64,000 nucleotides of DNA, from NCBI GenBank assembly GCA_928724745.1, contig CAKMXJ010000021.1, positions 392,215 through 456,214 of the forward strand, given 5' to 3'. A program made the translations under genes and the position numbers. Origin of the DNA: Anthracocystis setariae. Its lineage: Eukaryota > Basidiomycota > Ustilaginomycetes > Ustilaginales > Ustilaginaceae. The notes under the pieces are model-generated. The model ran no database searches and was not told the DNA's origin. It was given only the letters and a program-made list of their open reading frames with translations. Of the stretch, positions 10,512-21,548 are shown in pieces (position 1 is the stretch's first letter; every line of letters begins with the position of its first letter).

Positions 10512-11096
10512 ACGGCTTCACGACTGGGAGAATACCGGCGCTACAACACAAGAAACAATTCAGTAAGATCCCCTCTTTTGATTCCAGACGTCAGAGACCC
10601 AGTACCTCCTCAATCCGCACAATCGCGACGCTCAAGAGGCCATACAGTTCATAGTAACGAAAACACTGTTCCCGCTGAAGTGACCAGCGAAGTTTCACCT
10701 GCAACACAAAACATTGTTTCTGCTGTACAAGACAGCAAAGTTCCTATTCAAGAGCCCCTACCTTTGTCGGTACGCACGGTATCAACCCCATTACAACCTT
10801 ACAGATCTGTCAACATGTCTAAGGTTACTTCCAATTTTGCCACGCAGCTTCTCTCCAACGGGCAAAAACTCCCGGACCTTGACGGCTCTGTCGACTATTT
10901 CAAATGGCGTGCCACTTGCATCACAACTCTAATGCAAAAGGGCCCAGACATCTATGATGCCATCATGACAGAGACGCCTATACCTGCTCCTGGTACTGAC
11001 GAGTATCGAGACTGGCGTTGTTACAACCTTATTGCTTGCGGTATCCTACTGTCGAGCATGTCACTCAAAATCGCAACCATGGTAAACCACCATGAG
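10503..11096 (+). pseudogene. Copia G gag fragment
   Basis: The translation matches the N-terminus of copia D gag-pol (MSPTASRLGEYRRYNTRNN) through the gag segment YFKWRATCITTLMQKGPDIYD and up to NHHET. The frame then runs into unrelated sequence and ends at 11363. Without zinc knuckle, protease, integrase or RT it cannot be functional. Substitutions relative to D, for example in the SIPDVGDP segment, show it is an older copy. Confidence 0.85.
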
Positions 11097-11615
11097 ACGG
11101 TGAAACAGACTAAAGACGGAACGGTAAAGAAGAATTTTGCTTGCAGGCCAGGATTTTTTGCTGGATGGGATGGTGGTGTGAAATTGACTAACAGAGAGAT
11201 CGATGACAAAGAAATTTGCCACCGAAATCTCGCGCAAAAAAAAAATTCGGAAATACAAAAAAAAGCTGAAGCCAGGAATCGAACTGAAGCTCATCCGTTG
11301 ACAGTGCCCAACCAAAGAAAGGCTCCGTCCCGGAGTCGCTTCTGCAAATCGGGATTGGGTTAAGAATAAAATCAGAAAACGGGGAAAACGAAACACAGAG
11401 ACGCTGGATGCGAAGTGTGAGCTGCGAACGAGTCGGGAAACGAACTTGCCGGAAATGATATCGATCTTGACTAGGTGTCCTAAGACAGAAGTCAGAGAAC
11501 TTCGGAATGCCTGGATAAGGGCTGGGCTGCAAGCATTGCTATCGTTGTTTGCGTTGAAGTGGTTGCGAACGTCAATTGCAGAGTAGCTTGATTTGGTAAA
11601 CTAGGTATCATCGCT
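11097..11615. other. Non-coding segment between copia G and gypsy F
   Basis: 520 bp downstream of the F polyprotein stop, probably F 3' UTR or LTR remnant, but I found no matching partner on the other side of F. It contains A-runs near 11237-11266 and a B-box-like motif (GTTCGATTCC on the minus strand near 11277-11286) next to a T-run. That could be a degenerate tRNA-derived SINE, but a cloverleaf does not fold. Part of it resembles a segment in the telomeric array near 60390-60430. Confidence 0.4.
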
Positions 11616-14600
11616 TCATTCTGGCCAATAAGGTTTGAGCCGGTCTTGGTGAACTCTTTCTTCTCGGCCATCAAGAAGATTGCAAATGATATATGTTTTT
11701 CGTTGTTGGGATGAGATTTGATAGGGCCCTGACCATCTCAGAGCAAGCTTCGCATGCGTGGAATAAGTCGATTCCAGATGCGTTTGATGACAAAGAACTA
11801 GGTCACCAGGTTTGTACTCCTGCAAAGATCAATAGGGTCTGCTGCGCTTAACTCGCTTAGCCTGCGTCTCTTCGAATACATTAGAGGCTTTGACCCGTAG
11901 AACATCGACAAATGCTCGCTGCCTCCTGATCGCTGCTTGATCCGATTGAGATGTTGCCGTGCTATGCCTAGCTTCTCTGAGAGTAAAGCCAAATTGCAGC
12001 TCTGTTGGTGACCAATTGCTCATGCCTTCAATCGGTCTGCGATTAAGTGCTCGTACTGCTGTGCCGAGATACGGATGCCATGCCAGGGTACTTGCTGAAT
12101 CTTGATTGAGAGGCGTAACCACCAACTTTTGCAAAGTTTGTACAAGTAAACCATTATGCCGTTCCACCAAACCATTAACCCAAGGAGCATAAGCACTAAC
12201 GATATGATGCTTGACTTGGTTTTCTGTCAAGAATGTTGCAACCTCTGCACAATTGAAGTGAGATGCTCCGTCCGTGATGATCTGCGCTGGTAGCACAGCT
12301 AGAGTATCGCGTAGACCTTCCAGGGCATCAACAACAATTTTGGCTTGTTGTTGTTGGCAGGCATATGCCCATACAAACTTGCTGAAGTAGTCAACTATGA
12401 CTAAAACCTTGCTGCGATTGTGAGAAGTCGGCAGGCTAATGAAATCCATTGCCCAAACTTGCATAGGAGATGAGACGACAACTGGATTGATAGTGCTGGA
12501 ACGCCAAGGACCGAATTGCTGGCAGGATTGACATCTTTTGATGATATCGCAAACATCGCGCCACATAGCTGGCCACATAACGTTCTCCTGAAGGCGCAAT
12601 ATGTTGATAGTGATACCGATCCCAGCATGGCATTGATTATGGATTTCCTCCGCAAAGTGTTGAGCTTCCTTGCGCGGCAATACTTGCATGATTTGGTCGT
12701 CATGAACATAGCACAGTTGATTATCCGCTATGATATAGGACCCCTGGCGTCAAATCTTTGCACGACTAGTGAGTGAATCAGGTAACTTGATAAGCAATAG
12801 GAAACAAAGTAGAGGTTCCAATTTGTCTCCCTTAAAGCGCTCCAAGAGCGGGCCTGCATGCTTGTCGAGTTCCAAATATCGCTCTGCTCTAGTAACGGGA
12901 TCTTCTGCAAAGTATTCCACCGCCGCAACAAACAACTGGCCGTTGTCTTGTAAAGGAATCAAGTCTTGATCCTGGGTGGTTGAGGGACGATGTGATAGCC
13001 CATGAGCAAGTTGATGCCTCCTTCCTGCACAATGCCTGACATCGATGATGTTATGAGCGAGAAGTTGTTCCCGCCATTGTGCATGAGCTAAAGGTAGCTT
13101 GTCGGAACGCAACACGTCTTGCAGTGCTGTGCAGTCGGTGACAAGAACGATTGGCTGGCCGAAAGTAAAAGGGACAAACTTGTCGAGAGCGAATTTGGCT
13201 GCTGCAAGCTCACCTAAATGAGCAGAATAGCGGGATTCCGATGGCAAGCACTTGCGACTTGCATAGGCAATGGGGTAAGCGATGCGTTTGCGAGAACTGC
13301 TGTTGTTGTTGGTTTTTGTTGGGCTGTCATCTTCGAGTTGCCATTGGCCTTGCGAATCCTTTGAGACATAGTATTCCTGCATAAGCACGGCGCCCATGCC
13401 TTCAGCGCTCCAATCGCTTTGAACAATAAACGGCCTGTCATACCTTGGTTCTTTTAACACCTTTGAGTTGACAAGTGCTTGCTTGATCTGCAAGAAAGCA
13501 GCATCATGCTTGCTGCTCCACTTAGATTCTAAGCTGCCATCGTAGTTATCGACTTGTTGTGTAAGTTCATCCATAGGAGCAAAGATCTTTGCGAAACTTG
13601 GGATCTTCGACCTTAAGTATGAGCAAACACCCCAAAAAGTCATCAACTCTCTGACCGTCTTGGGTTTTGGCCAGTCGACTATAGCCTTCAGCCTGTTGGG
13701 ATCAATCCGGATACCATGCATCCCAACCAACTGACCACAAAATGTTATGTCCTCCTGCAAGAATTGACACTTGCTGACGCTAAGTGTGAATCCTGTATCA
13801 ATCGCCCTATCCAGGAATGCTCGCAACCATATAAAGTGCGCGCCAAAGTCATGATGTCCTGCCGCAACATCGTCCATCCAGAAATTGCTGTCCCTATCGA
13901 AGAGATCTCCAAATGCGGTGGTGATGAAGCGGTAATACAATGACAGGCCCACTTTAAATCCGAAGGGCATGACAGTATACCCGAAAAAGCCTAGGTCCTC
14001 GATGTAGGTGACTGAAAGAAGTGTAGCGAGGGGCAAACTGGCTACAATAAAGAACCCAGCGCACCCATCTCCCTTGAAGAGGTACTTCTTGTTGGCCAGC
14101 TTGGACGCTTTGACGGTAATATCTCCAGGTACAAAAGCGGAATCTTGCATATAATGGTTGATTGGTGCATAATTATGGACCAACCGATACCGTGCCTTTG
14201 CTGATTTGCTGCTATCATTCTTTTTGTTGGTTGGTAATACCGGTGCTGGCATGTCAGAGTCATGTTCCAACCCAGCCCTCTTGAGTGAAACATTAACTTG
14301 ACGTTTGAGTTCTTCGATGGAGACGTTTGATTCGATCTTGGCTGCTGGCTTAGGAACAATGCGAGTTTCCGAAATCCATCGTACTTTGTCTTCATCGATT
14401 TTGATGAGGAAGCCGTTGTTGATCAGATTGCGTACTTGTTGGTGCAGAAATTCCTTCTGAGGGGGTGACAACGCTTGGGTCTTAGAGCGCCTAGCAGTAT
14501 TGGGTGGTTCTTCAATCAGCACAGGATCGCAAACTACTACCCGATTTTGCTTGCAATTGGCTGAAGTCTCTGCGAAAGCTATGTGTTTTGCTTTGAGTAA

Positions 14601-16193
14601 TGTCCGCAAATGCTGACGTTCTGCTGGAGTACCTTGTGACCCAAACTGTTTCTCGAGGAGGGAAGCAATTTGTTCTGCCCTCTCTTCTGAAGTATCATCC
14701 TGCTTTCCACTGACGCGATAAGGTGCAAATTGCTTTTGCAGTTCCGTTCGTGCCGCAATATAGTCAGGGTTACAATCTTTGATGACTAGCTTGCGCCTTA
14801 GATCTGCGATCTCTTCATCACTGGCTGGAAGATCGAACCGGACTTGCTGATGATCGGAAATTTTGTAGAGTTCTTGCGACCAAGCCTGAACATAGTCATC
14901 GCTTTCTTCTTTGGCTGAATCTGCTTTGATTTGAAACAGCTCTGAAGATGGTGCTTCTGGCTCATAAAGAGCCTCCAATTCTGCAATGCTCGCTTTGATT
15001 GGATTTGCTGCAATAAGAAGTCGGGTTGCTTCCAATGGAGTCGAAGGAATAGGATGATGTGGAGCTTGATGTTGAGTAGAAATGAGTTGAATCCATCGTC
15101 GAAATGGACTAGGGCCACTTGTATCAGGAACATAGATGACGTCAAGCTCGTAGAAATGTAGTGCTCCGACTTGTGTTTTCCATGGTTTGCCCAGTAGCAT
15201 CGAAGCAGGACACTCTGGCATCACCTCGAAGTTGCATTCTTGTTCCTGTGTGGCTCTGTTCTCTGCATCGAAGAGCTTTAGTGTCAAACGGACATATCCA
15301 TCAGTTTGCACACAAGCTCCATTTGCCATGCGAACGATATTGTTGGTAGGTAAAGGTTCAAGACCTAGAGGTTGGATGAAGTCACAAGACACTACATTGA
15401 CCAAAGCTCCGTCATCCACTACTGCTTGGCCAAATATCATTGTGCTATTATCGTCTTCCTCCTCTTGCGAGGTCGTTACTTGAACCTTAAGGGTAAAGAA
15501 GTTATGACAATGTAGGGCTGCACGCTGCTGAAGAACGAGCAAATTGGCCTTAACTTTCCTTCGCGACACTGATGGTGATTGTTGCTGCGGTTGCTTTTGC
15601 TGCTGCAATTGCTGTGATACTTGTTGCTGAGATGAATGACGCTGCTGCAAAGGAGGTGGTGAAGGAGTGCGAATTGATGGAGAAGGCGAGGTTTGCTGGT
15701 TTCGGGCTGAGCGCCTTAAATGATTGACCTGTGCCGCTGATTGCGTGCTGCCATTAGCTGTAACTGACTCCTGCGCAAGGGCCACTTTGTCCTGATTTTG
15801 AATTTTTCCTTCCGGGCGAGAATAAGATTTAGTTGGAACAGGCGATACCTGCTCCGAATTTTTGTTGGGCTCGGTTAAAGCTACTTGAGTTCCCTTAGAC
15901 GGCTGATCCGTCAAAGTTTGTTGTGATCCTGATTGCGATCCTTCCTGAGATGATAAACTCGAAACTGAAACTGATTTTGGGAAACTTGATTGCAATGAGA
16001 ACGTGACTGATTTTTTTCTCGACACAGGAGCTAGGGCTTCCTGCGGCGGCAACGGGACAGGCAATTTGGACCACTCGAGCTGGCCGTGGGAAGAAACTGA
16101 AACAAAAGGATTTTTGATCGAGGCTACAGTAATGAGACCCATCGCTGGCTGACCGGCCCTAGAGCTCGGGTCTTTGCAACTCAAGGGCCTCAA
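11616..16193 (-). pseudogene. Gypsy F pol (protease-RT-RNase H-integrase) with two in-frame TGA codons
   Basis: One reading frame continues from 16193 down to 11616 except for two in-frame TGA codons, at 12750-12752 and 11829-11831. The protease has VDDGALVNVV (D-G-A site). The RT is divergent: the catalytic loop reads NFWMDDVAAG, so WMDD replaces the usual Y(L/V)DD. RNase H has FIVQSDWSAEGMGAVL. The integrase has the His/Cys pair (HNQCHAG and CQSCQQ) and the D, D and E positions in AMDFI, ITDGASHF and NGLVERHN. A GPY-like C-terminal segment (LALRWSGPYQI) follows the second stop. Pol overlaps the end of gag in the -1 frame. Both stops fit CGA to TGA transitions at CpG, as methylation decay or RIP-like mutation would give. 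Confidence 0.85.
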
Positions 16194-17311
16194 GCATTTT
16201 CCGAACGGCGTCTGTCACGGGAGCTTGCCCCATACATGCGCCTATAGGTTTGCTCGAGTTGGGGGACGGGCTGGTTGGTACAGTTATCGGCAAAGTGACC
16301 CCTATGCCCACACCTGTGACATTTGTTGCTGCCTGCCGCTTGAGTGCCAGGGGTAAGTGGGTAAGGCTCGTCAATAGGGGGTTGTGTATACACGCGAGGA
16401 TGCTGCTTCCCAAAATCCTGTAGTGCTTGCTCATACTGCTTGCGTCCCTCGGATGTATCAGGGAATGTCATTTGGCGAATCTCCATGAAACGATCCTTAG
16501 GTGGCAAAGGCAGATAATAAACATTGGATGGCGCTGGAAGAGTCTTGAACCTGCCATGGTTGAGGCCCTGCTCCGGAGGCGGCGAAGGAGGAAAATGCTG
16601 GAACGTACCATTGGCACCCTTGCGTAGTTCAGCAATTTCATTTCGAAGCCTCTTTTCCAACTCGCTTTCCCTCTGTTGTTGAGCTCGGAGTTGTTTAGCA
16701 ATATCTCTTTGCTGATCATGATCTGCAATAATGCGATCATAAGCTGGCCAAGAAGTCCTTCGGCATAGGTTGACCAATTCAGCGACAGTGCCTTTATCAT
16801 TTGGGGCAGGAATGATAGACTGAACTTCCGGAGGGAGCGAGGACCAAGCGTTATAAGCTAAAGGCCCTGGAAGTGAGTACTCAGCCGGTACTTCGCTTGC
16901 AAGCTGAAGCAGCTGCAAAAGCCATTCATCCCAAGCCTTTTCGTCACGGATGAGATCGAGAGAAGGATGAAGATGAGCATTGAAGCGAGCCAGGCTTGCT
17001 GCTCCCATACCTTCAGAGCCTTCTTCGGTATCAAAGTATTTGAGGAATGCATCCTGAAGTTTGTCCCAAGAGTTCTTGGTAGCGCTATCAAGCGTCTTAT
17101 ACCAGGACTCAGCAGCCTTCTGCATTCGGGTCTTGAAGACTCGACAAGCTGCGGCTTCGTTATCAATGAGATCTTTTTCGACTAGGTACATCTCGAAGTC
17201 AGCCAAATAAGACTTTGCAGACGGACCAGTAGGCAAATTAGTGAAAGGTGTGATTCCTAGCCCTAGGCCGTGGTGCGCCGGCTGCACGCGACGGTCAAAT
17301 CCGTCGCCCAT
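16190..17311 (-). CDS. Gypsy F Gag with zinc knuckle
   Basis: 373 residues from ATG 17311; the frame extends further upstream only from a GTG. The capsid-like region contains the hydrophobic and charged pattern of gypsy Gag (YLADFEMYLVEKDL, WDEWLLQLLQLASEVP). Near the C-terminus is a CX2CX4HX4C zinc knuckle, CHRCGHRGHFADNC. A Gln/Arg/Glu-rich predicted coiled coil lies before it. The stop TGA (16190-16192) overlaps the pol frame, so expression of Pol would need a -1 frameshift. Gag itself is uninterrupted although pol is broken. Confidence 0.82.
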   Translation of the reverse strand: MGDGFDRRVQPAHHGLGLGITPFTNLPTGPSAKSYLADFEMYLVEKDLIDNEAAACRVFKTRMQKAAESWYKTLDSATKNSWDKLQDAFLKYFDTEEGSEGMGAASLARFNAHLHPSLDLIRDEKAWDEWLLQLLQLASEVPAEYSLPGPLAYNAWSSLPPEVQSIIPAPNDKGTVAELVNLCRRTSWPAYDRIIADHDQQRDIAKQLRAQQQRESELEKRLRNEIAELRKGANGTFQHFPPSPPPEQGLNHGRFKTLPAPSNVYYLPLPPKDRFMEIRQMTFPDTSEGRKQYEQALQDFGKQHPRVYTQPPIDEPYPLTPGTQAAGSNKCHRCGHRGHFADNCTNQPVPQLEQTYRRMYGASSRDRRRSENA

Positions 17312-18142
17312 TTCCCTGCCAAATGGCAGGCCCCTCCTTTTGTACGTCACCCCAATGGACAGCCAAATTTACACTGCTCCAGTGCAGCAACGTCAAACGC
17401 CAGATTTTAGCAGGAGCAACGGGCTACGGGCAACGGACGCGTCAAAATTGCCAGGAAATTGGCTGGGCAATGGTCAAAGTGGAGGACTGGTCCAGTGCCT
17501 GATGTACAGATCCAACTTTGACACTGGTGCCGTGCCCAAAGTACAGATCCAGTGAGCGTATCCGTGGGTGCATCAACTCCAGGTCAGCACCTTTTTTCCC
17601 GTCTGTCAGACCGCCAGCACGTCAATTGACCAGCACATTCATTTTCTTTGACTGTCAGACCGCCATCAAGTCTATTGATCAAGTCTATTGATCAGCGCAT
17701 CAGCTTTTCAGCGGGTCAGTTAAACTGTCCGGACTGGATCCCTTTGTTCACCACCACACAATGCCATTGCCAACACCATCTCCCTTTGTCCTTGTCCATG
17801 GCGTGACATGCCTATCCAACTTATCAGCATGCGTCCAGTCAAACATTCCCTTTGTTCTCACGCTCAGCCATTGTTTGGGCTGGGGCAAGTACAGCGGTTG
17901 TGTGCAAAATTTTTCACTGCGCTTGCCTGGCAGACTGTCCTGCCAGGTACATGCTTTGTCCGTACTACATTGTCTGTGAGTCACGCACACTGAATGGCGT
18001 TGCTGAGCTGGCTGGACGGGCCTCAGTGGTATATAGATGGGTGCCTGTTCTGCAGAGGACATCACATCCTCATCCTCTCTGTACCAATCTCACTTGAATC
18101 TCTACGCCCATCATCAACGCAGACTGCTCAACATCTCCAATC
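17312..18142. promoter_or_regulatory. Upstream region of the telomere-linked helicase gene
   Basis: 831 bp without an ORF. Short direct repeats occur: CTGTCAGACCGCCA twice (near 17601 and 17660), CAAGTCTATTGAT twice (near 17670-17700) and GTACAGATCCA twice (near 17503 and 17542). A TATATA box at 18030-18035 lies about 110 bp before the helicase ATG. The left part may be a remnant of the 5' end of gypsy F. Confidence 0.5.
18030..18035 (+). promoter_or_regulatory. TATA box of the helicase gene
   Basis: TATATA in the context GTGGTATATAGATGG, 107 bp upstream of the ATG at 18143. It is the only such match in the final 150 bp. Confidence 0.5.
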
Positions 18143-20260
18143 ATGACTTCACAGTCACCGCCTCCTGCCAACAACAGCCAAGTTGACGGCAACATCAGCG
18201 CAGCACTTGACAACGAGTCAGTGGAAATTCCCTTGCTTGAAACGTAAGCTTTTTGTGTCCTGTCCCCACGCATCACCAGCAATTAGCGTGTTTCTGATAC
18301 ATGTGTCTTTCTCCAACACAGTCCTGTCTTACCTGCTGCAAACCAGCTGGCCGCCAATGCTGCTGCTGTACCCAACATTGCAGCTGCTGACAGCCGTGCT
18401 GCTGCTGCCCCCCAAGGCGCTGACCTTGGCCGCTTCTATCTCCGCTTGGTCAATCACCCGCAGTTGCTTGTCTGCACACGTGTTGGCTGCACTCTTGGAG
18501 TCCCGCTAACACCCTCATTCAAAGATGTTACTGCTCACGTGCAGCGTTTCCATCACCAGCCTCTTGGTGACGCTTCACGCCGCGCTATCCAGGCCATGCT
18601 TGATCAGCTTGACCTGCCGCTTCCCAAGGATGTCACTGTGGACCAAGATCGGCTGCCTGTGCCCAAGATCAAGGAGCTGCCGGTGGTCACAGACGGTTAC
18701 CAGTGCAACCACTGCTCCTATGCCATCTTTGCCAGGAATGCCATGTACGCTCACCTCAAGGACAAACATGCAGACCTGAAGGTCAAAGCCAAGTCTACGC
18801 ACCCTGTCCTGCTGCAGGTCATCCAGGAACATGGCAAGAACAAGCGCTACGTCTATGTGCAGGACAAGGAGCTGGACCCCACGCCTCCACAAGCCATCCT
18901 CAACCCCAACTTGGATGCACGCCAGCTGGACGATGCCATCAAAGCCAAGGCTGCTGCATTCATCCAGCAGGATCAAGATGCTCTCCGTGATGCAGGTCTG
19001 CTCAACCCTGTTGTGGACACCTCCATGCGCACCGGCAACATTGGTCCCTGGGCCAAGCAGCTCAAGTGGCGCTCCTACTGGGCAGGCAAGCCGCTGACTG
19101 CCATTGGCGCCTTGGGCACAGACACGTCAAGCTGGCCCGGCGCTCACAGTGACTTTGTTCACTGGCTGGCTAGAATGACCAAAGCCTTTGCTCTGCATTG
19201 GATGCAGGCCTTTATGGACTCTGGCCGCTACATGCAGCAGACATTCCGTGCCTACAGTGACAAGCCGTCCGAGCCCTACAACCTCCAGCCTCCCACCATC
19301 AAGAAGCGTGCTGACATGTGGGGCAATGTCCTTGCTCTACTTGCACACCTTGCCTTGGACGGTGAGGCCCTCCACTATCACGGCAGCAGGACAGAGGAGC
19401 AGCATCTGGTGGTCACAGAAGAGGCCACAGAGGCCATTCTACACCTGCGTGACTTGTCAACGCTCTTTGACAATGACAATGATGCCAGCGCCAACACCAG
19501 TGCACTTGCAGCTGCAGAGCACCAGCAACACATTCATGAGGTCACCCTTGCAGTGGAAGAAGCGCTGCTCAGCCTGTCCCACCAGCTCATCACGCAGCGG
19601 CCAGCAAAGCACGGTCAGACAGATGAGCTGATGCTGGTGCGTCTCTTCATGCACATGTGTGTGGACAGGGAAGGCATGCCCAAAGCCGTCAGCGCTGCCA
19701 CCTCCATCATTGCCAGCCTGGAGTTCTGCATGCGCGCTGTGTTGCACCACTACCTCTTCAATGACACCAACGGTCAGCTCTTGAAGATGTCTCCATCTCA
19801 GACGGACAAGGCCATGCGCAAGCACCTCAAGGAGAATGTCTACCACAACAGCAACTCTGCCAGCGCCCACCTCCAGTCTCTCCACCGCTACGGCAAGGTG
19901 CTTGCTCAGGATGAAGTCACGCCATTCATCTGTTCTTGGGCGCATGACCTCAGCCACATCAAGTATGGAACAGAGGAGATCCAGATCACACGCCTCCAAG
20001 CTCTGATGCAGGGTGCACAGGAACAGGCAGAGCGTCACCTGCGTCAGCTGTGTCTGCTCCCAGAGGACGCCACGCTGGCCATCAACCTCAAACACATCCA
20101 AGATGATCACCGCAACATGCAACCAGGCTTCAACTTTGTCTCCGCCTCCCCAGAGCTCAGCAACCTCAGCACTGTCCTCTGCCGTGCCGTTGCTGGCAAC
20201 GCCCCACCAGCGCAACCGTTGCTGGATGCCTACAGTGAAGAGCTGGAGTTTGATGCAGAA
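18143..20260 (+). pseudogene. Telomere-linked zinc-finger/recombinase-like/helicase gene, 5' part (split by element E)
   Basis: Exon 1 is 18143-18243. An intron of 78 bp (18244-18321, GTAAGC...ACACAG) restores the frame, and exon 2 runs to the E insertion at 20260. The gene resumes at 29956; counting one copy of the CAGAA duplication, the three pieces total 3,177 nt, divisible by three, with no other stop. This part encodes an Ala/Pro-rich start and a cysteine/histidine segment from residue 85 (CTRVGC ... HVQRFHH). A C2H2-type finger starts at residue 162 (YQCNHCSYAIFARNAMYAHLKDKH pattern). A long helical region follows. The paired zinc segments resemble the OrsD-type N-terminus common in basidiomycete subtelomeric RecQ genes. 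A Ustilago telomere-associated RecQ-like helicase family is known; assignment to it is inferred from content and position. Confidence 0.78.
20256..20260. repeat. Target-site duplication of E (left copy)
   Basis: CAGAA, repeated at 29951-29955 on the other side of E. It places the insertion between codons of the helicase gene. Confidence 0.92.
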
Positions 20261-21373
20261 TGTCAGCGGTCGGGCGCCTGGTAAATAGGCCGATCTTGTT
20301 TCGAGAGCGGTGCGGTCCTGTTGGGCTGGGCCGCCGAGTTTGGGTTACGCGCCTGCGCAACTGGGTAGTACGAGGTGGGTTGCGCAGATACGTCGGCGGT
20401 CCGATAACGACGACTGGGCCGCACTCAACTCGACGGCGGTGGAGTGTGGGCCTCTCAACCGCGTTCGACCTATTACCGACTGACGCTGTTGGCGCTCCGT
20501 TCAGCGGCAGCACGGCGTACTCGGTATTACAGTGTGTTAGCTTGGTGTCCCGCGAGCGCTCTTGACGAGACAGGAAGCTGTTTAGATGATTAGGTGAACA
20601 CTGGGAGTGATCACCAAGCTGTTACGGCGACGGCTTAGGGCCTGACGTCCCGATGTCAGCTTGTAGGCAGCGTTTACGCGCTGCGGTGTCGATACCGGTA
20701 CCGACGAGGTCTAGCTGTTCTCCGACTTGAACGGAGGCACGCGAGGAAGCTGCAATGCTACTTGTATTGCAACTTACTGAACTAGAAACTGAATGATCGT
20801 GAAGACGTCGTTAAGAATAGATACTGAGCTGAAGACTGGTGTTATAAGAAGTAGAGTGGATGAGGAGCTCATCCACTACGAGCCAGATGAGTAGGCCTTA
20901 AGTATGACTGCTCCAAGCCCCTATGACAAGGCTGATCCGGCGCTAGCCTATTGTCTAGCTGCACGGCCGGCGTGTGCGCATGTACTGACCGTGGTACAAG
21001 CGGCTGATCACCTCCAAGCCTCTGAGAGCGCCTAAGATGGTGTCCCTTGACTGTTGATCACCTCGAGATGGCGTTGTCGCGATCCGGCGTCTCTGCGCTG
21101 TCGAACGGCCGCAATCCGACTGCTATGGACGAAAACGGCTGAGAGAGACCTTTTGAGCCGCACTCACTCCGAGGGCGGCCGAAAAGCGTGTTTTCCACCG
21201 CTCCAACTTTGCCCCCCGTGAGTAACGCCACTACTAAATTCGGCGCACTGCTGGTCACGCAGCTCCCCTCACCCGAATGCGAGGGCGGTTGACTATAGCC
21301 CTCTTAACCGCGCTTGAACCGAAGGCGGCCGGAAAACCAGTTCTCCGCCGCCTCAGCTTCGCTGCCTGTAACA
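20261..21373 (-). repeat. Element E 3' LTR
   Basis: Plus-strand ends TGTCAGCGG ... CCTGTAACA, that is TGTTACAGG ... CCGCTGACA in element orientation. It pairs with 28837-29950 with scattered differences. Confidence 0.92.
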
Positions 21374-21421
21374 TTACCCCCCTTCCGAGAACCGAGCTCC
21401 TGCAAGGTGAAATGAAATGGG

Positions 21422-21481
21422 CTGCGCATCTTCCAGCCGCCGTGAGCTCGTCTGCGCATCTTCCAGCCGCTGTGAGCTCGT
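21422..21481. repeat. 30-bp tandem duplication upstream of the E accessory gene
   Basis: Two adjacent 30-bp units (21422-21451 and 21452-21481), differing at one base, lie 70-130 bp before the accessory ATG. The unit contains the motif CATCTTCCAGCCGC. Confidence 0.8.
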
Positions 21482-21548
21482 CGGCGGCTGAGTGAGAAGA
21501 CCACTGAGCTACCATCATCACCCCAGAACCTCCTCGTCACCATCCACG

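Larger units (their letters stand above)
9777..11096 (+). mobile_element. Truncated copia retrotransposon G (5' LTR plus start of gag)
   Basis: Same family as copia D at 48313-56729 but opposite orientation and diverged at many sites, so older. A 722-bp 5' LTR is followed by the primer-binding site and the first ~198 codons of the polyprotein. Homology ends near 11096, in the middle of gag. The remaining ~3.8 kb of gag-pol and the 3' LTR are not found in the window. No target duplication can therefore be identified. It adjoins gypsy element F, and the break was probably a deletion or recombination rather than a simple insertion of F. Confidence 0.85.
11616..17311 (-). mobile_element. Decayed Ty3/gypsy-type retrotransposon F (internal region, LTRs not recognised)
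   Basis: Contains gag with a zinc knuckle, then protease, RT, RNase H and integrase in gypsy order, all on the minus strand. No chromodomain is seen. Comparing 11097-11615 with 17312-18140 shows no direct repeat long enough to be an LTR pair, so the ends are lost or too diverged to see by eye. Both inactivating stops in pol are TGA. Confidence 0.8.

Noticed and set aside
11260..11340. tRNA-like sequence with a B-box (GTTCGATTCC, minus strand) followed by a T-run
   Set aside because: The T-arm and acceptor stems do not pair and no A-box or anticodon stem can be placed. At most it is a degraded SINE.
11097..18140. LTR pair for gypsy element F
   Set aside because: Comparing both flanks by eye found no direct repeat; boundaries are therefore given only for the coding region.
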